From an uncultured Bacteroidia bacterium (lineage in GTDB: Bacteria > Bacteroidota > Bacteroidia > Bacteroidales > Prolixibacteraceae): a stretch of DNA of 43,504 nucleotides. Within the stretch, counting starts at the first letter, position 1; every line of letters starts with the position of its first letter. The notes under the pieces were generated by a model. The model was not told where the DNA came from. It ran no database searches and worked only from the letters and a program-made list of their open reading frames with translations. Location of the stretch: NCBI GenBank assembly GCA_903923905.1, contig CAIXZH010000022.1, forward strand, positions 1 through 43,504. Direction: 5' to 3'. Shown piece by piece: positions 43,001-43,504 of the stretch. The position numbers and the translations under genes are program-made.

Positions 43001-43504
43001 CCTGGGTTCCTGAAGCCCCTGTCTGAGCCATGGTGTATTGCCGCTGGATCGCGCCCGTTTTCCATGAAGGGGCTGCCCCGATGCTGATTGTCACACTTAG
43101 GGCAGACAAGGTTCCAACTGAAGAAAATGAGATAGAGGAATATTGATTGCCAAAGGTATAGGTAACGCCGGTACTAAAAGAGCTTCGGGCTACCGTTCCG
43201 GTTACATCACCTGTTCCGGTATTGGTGCCATTAGGACCCATATTTAAAGTATGAGCCCCCAAATCTAGGCTCCCCTTTGTGGAAGATGCATTGGCTGCGG
43301 GTAAATTTAATATGCCGTTAACCGTTTGATCAAAGCTTGCAATGACTCCTGCTGTATTATTTACCGTTATATTATTAAAGGTGTTTGTTGCTGATCCTCC
43401 GATGGTTTGTGCCGATGAACCATTAAAGTTCATGGTTCCGTCTGTATCGCTAAAGGTTGCACCATTATTGGTCCAGTTGCCCAACAGGATTGTGGTGGTT
43501 CCCG
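37002..43504 (-). CDS. Giant repetitive T9SS-secreted surface protein, N-terminus outside the window
   Basis: At least 2,165 residues; the frame stays open to the right edge of the window, so no start is assigned here. The bulk is Gly/Ser/Thr/Asn-rich beta-structure built of repeats. Each unit has a W...NW motif (TSTNWRTASNW, TSTDWNDATNW, NNNEWDDATNW and one degenerate copy) followed by SAxLTLxGSSGTW, ILSGSGTKTMP and TGTGDVTGTV phrases. Four W...NW units are visible at about 42780, 41400, 39700 and 38640, so unit length varies from about 1.0 to 1.7 kb. The C-terminus (LKVIPMPQSQLIRVLG...ALIYDMTGRIVNE...TGLYLLKIESDKALVSEKIRWIKN) is a T9SS type A sorting domain. It is likely a surface adhesin or filament-like protein; ligand unknown. 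Confidence 0.88.
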   Translation of the reverse strand, partial: GTTTILLGNWTNNGATFSDTDGTMNFNGSSAQTIGGSATNTFNNITVNNTAGVIASFDQTVNGILNLPAANASSTKGSLDLGAHTLNMGPNGTNTGTGDVTGTVARSSFSTGVTYTFGNQYSSISFSSVGTLSALSVTISIGAAPSWKTGAIQRQYTMAQTGASGTQGTILIHYLDSELNSNTETILVPWIDVSGTIMEIGRTNYDVTNNFITIANVNFSFPSGTAFTLDNTALTSCTWLGGTSTNWRTASNWTSALVPTAGSTVIIPSGTTYQPSIPDTTQISTIQIQSGATLNAVSGAKLTLNGSSGTWTTFGTFNPNNSNVIFTNTNATVSGTTNFYNLTINSGTTLAVQSGAVLGIAGAVTNNGIWRTVNQGPTTINYNGSNQTVVIPNTSTNRYSTLILSGSGTKTMPAQQMSVTGDFILGGTASVTIMQDLAVTGNLTIGSGTSLEASSFNLSVGGNWSNSGTFIPDNSTVVFNGTAPQSVTGSNTFNNLTIYKSVAGDGISASANQTVNGILYLNSPNHSASAGALDLGSYTLNMGTNATTTGTGDVTGTVRRTTLVASTTYTFGNQYSSISFASSGAIPSTISLNISLGAAPSWKTDGILRHYIMTDTGAVGGGAFATLTVHYLNSELNSNTESLLVPWSYVSGYPALEGQRSNFDMTNNFITISEVDFGSFPSGTELTLANTATTSYTWTGNTSTDWNDATNWSSDFVPGSEDNVIIPDASTTRYIPTLPATAEISTIEIQNGGVLNATSGAQLTLDGSSGTWNNQGTFVPNTSTVIFANANATVSGTTNFYNLMINSGTLLAAESDAVIGIAGAVSNGGTWSLVSQGPTTVNYNGGSQSVVIPNASTLRYSTLILSGTGTKTLPASALNINGDFILGGSATAAAGGALTILGQVTLGSGTTFTAGSYTHNLAGNWTNNGGTLSGGTGFLNFNGTAVQTIGGTSSTTFKALDINNTAGVLLGVTANTTNLTIGNNTSGSLFYDNGYQLTGPGYSSGTINIHSGTFKLGSSTATTFPDTQTRTIADGTTVEYAAATAQSIEAITYSNLTISGAGNNSKTAEGNITVNGILNLSSSNASATQGCLDMSTYTLTMGGSATTTGTGDVTGIVKRTTFALGTTYSFGNQFTTMAMTVGPLPASVSFKIILTGSGGVPWKTDAVNRYYDIISSYASGDQPTESNTRLAMNLHYLQGELNGNMPANLDLFDVYLLQNNRVDDAGRSYSNTTDGWVGFSNVGLYFLSGSAWNQRNWTIGTALYGTNITWLGGSPSGHTDWQLPGNWEGGVPISTSDVTIPGGLPYYPVLPNIAQTINSIQIQSGAVVNSTGTPGLTISGGTGAWQNEGTFNPGSSTVIFTNASATLVGSTNFNSLTVASGASLDPGTGNTIGISGAITLSGSGILNATGSGTTFNYNGSDQTVIIPNGIIPGYYNLSLSGSGSVTMPGTSLSILGDLTISGSASVTPTATVTVSGSTTVSGNSNLILGASNLFSNSGAIILDGGTFKTGAITGYSETVGTLDLTNNSAIVLGTGSHTLTFAASNGVGWSAGQILTISGWTGTYNGSSGISGKIFVGSSNTGLTSMQLAQTRFYDGSLYYSSTILSTGEVVPSGVSNNWTWTGINNNEWDDATNWFSFNGDAPPSGADVIIATGTYQPQVDDAITCHNLTINSGSVLTITSSGALTVANTISNNAGAAGLVIQATSDAAGTTGTLLNNNSAVSATVQRWMSGDLWHLISPAATGGQTVSDFVGTAPNANQIARNTTNFGLAPYTESNDSWNYYLVSGSNTSGTFGVPGKGFQVLRATGAGTGQGNDPADDGNVSFVGTLAAGNQSIGIAQTGNGWNLIGNPYPCALDVIKFLTANSAIINPSYLAIYVSDIGDVSTYGYTAINNSSSFELSSGEGFFVKSASGMQSVSFTTAMKSATSNAFKSAPLLFPAITLSAETGTDKMSTSVKYVSGMTTGLDPGWDAGMFNNGPVPFSLFTRLVQDNGVDFAIQCLPDNNYENLVVPVGLVAAGGSTVTFKAVADNLPSNLKVYLEDRSAGIFTRLDDGSVYSVVLGSATQGAGRFYIHTAESIAITPMAPKPDLKVIPMPQSQLIRVLGAIDLPARALIYDMTGRIVNEMTLTGQDLNDIPLVNASTGLYLLKIESDKALVSEKIRWIKN

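Noticed and set aside
37002-43504. Repeats in the large surface gene considered as a CRISPR array
   Set aside because: The repeats are degenerate, of uneven length and within one continuous coding frame. No CRISPR array or cas gene is present in the window.

Overview
The window looks like chromosomal DNA of an anaerobic or fermentative Bacteroidota, most likely Bacteroidales/Marinilabiliales-like. This is inference, resting on two secreted proteins with type IX secretion C-terminal sorting domains, a TonB receptor with a carboxypeptidase-like N-terminal domain, a GH97 enzyme, Bacteroidota-type TAnnTTTG promoter boxes, a ptb-buk pair and a HydG-type radical SAM protein. No rRNA or phylogenetic marker is present.

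Layout. 1-123: the C-terminal tail of a probable IS4-type transposase. 205-3779 (minus): a Tat-exported Gfo/Idh/MocA oxidoreductase and a GH97 glycosidase with retaining-type residues, a small glycan-degradation pair. 3893-7346: a HydG-like radical SAM protein lacking one canonical C-terminal cysteine, an HD phosphohydrolase on the opposite strand, and an orphan XylF-like binding lipoprotein. 7393-10190 (minus): a DUF3109 protein, phosphoglycerate mutase gpmI and a DUF1573 protein. 10451-15915 (minus): a complete BtuCDF/FecBCDE-like ABC importer and, upstream, a secreted trypsin-like protease. 16028-16441 (plus): a free-standing threonyl-tRNA editing domain. 16709-18781 (minus): buk and ptb. 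18999-21552 (minus): a small periplasmic LTXXQ-like protein, then the uppP / unknown / cvfB run. 21785-27388 (plus): TonB receptor, secreted helical protein, CPBP protease and a LytS/LytTR two-component pair. 27440-30370 (minus): an M16 lipoprotein peptidase.

A tRNA-Ser(GGA) at 30590-30677 separates this ordinary chromosome from a visibly AT-rich accessory block (about 30.7-36.8 kb). The block starts with about 850 bases without a convincing gene, then holds a same-strand cassette. In transcription order this is a possible 59-aa small ORF, an EAD-trypsin fusion, a TIM-barrel amidohydrolase, a broken gene of unknown family, a second protein that begins with a similar EAD-like helical domain and continues into an unrecognised domain, and a GNAT acetyltransferase. 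Two neighbouring proteins with related adaptor-like N-termini, one carrying a protease, is the pattern expected of a bacterial conflict (defence or cell-death) system. This is the best candidate for something undescribed here. No STAND NTPase, nuclease or integrase is visible within the window.

37002 to the right edge (minus) is one very large, repetitive, secreted beta-rich surface protein whose N-terminus lies outside the window.
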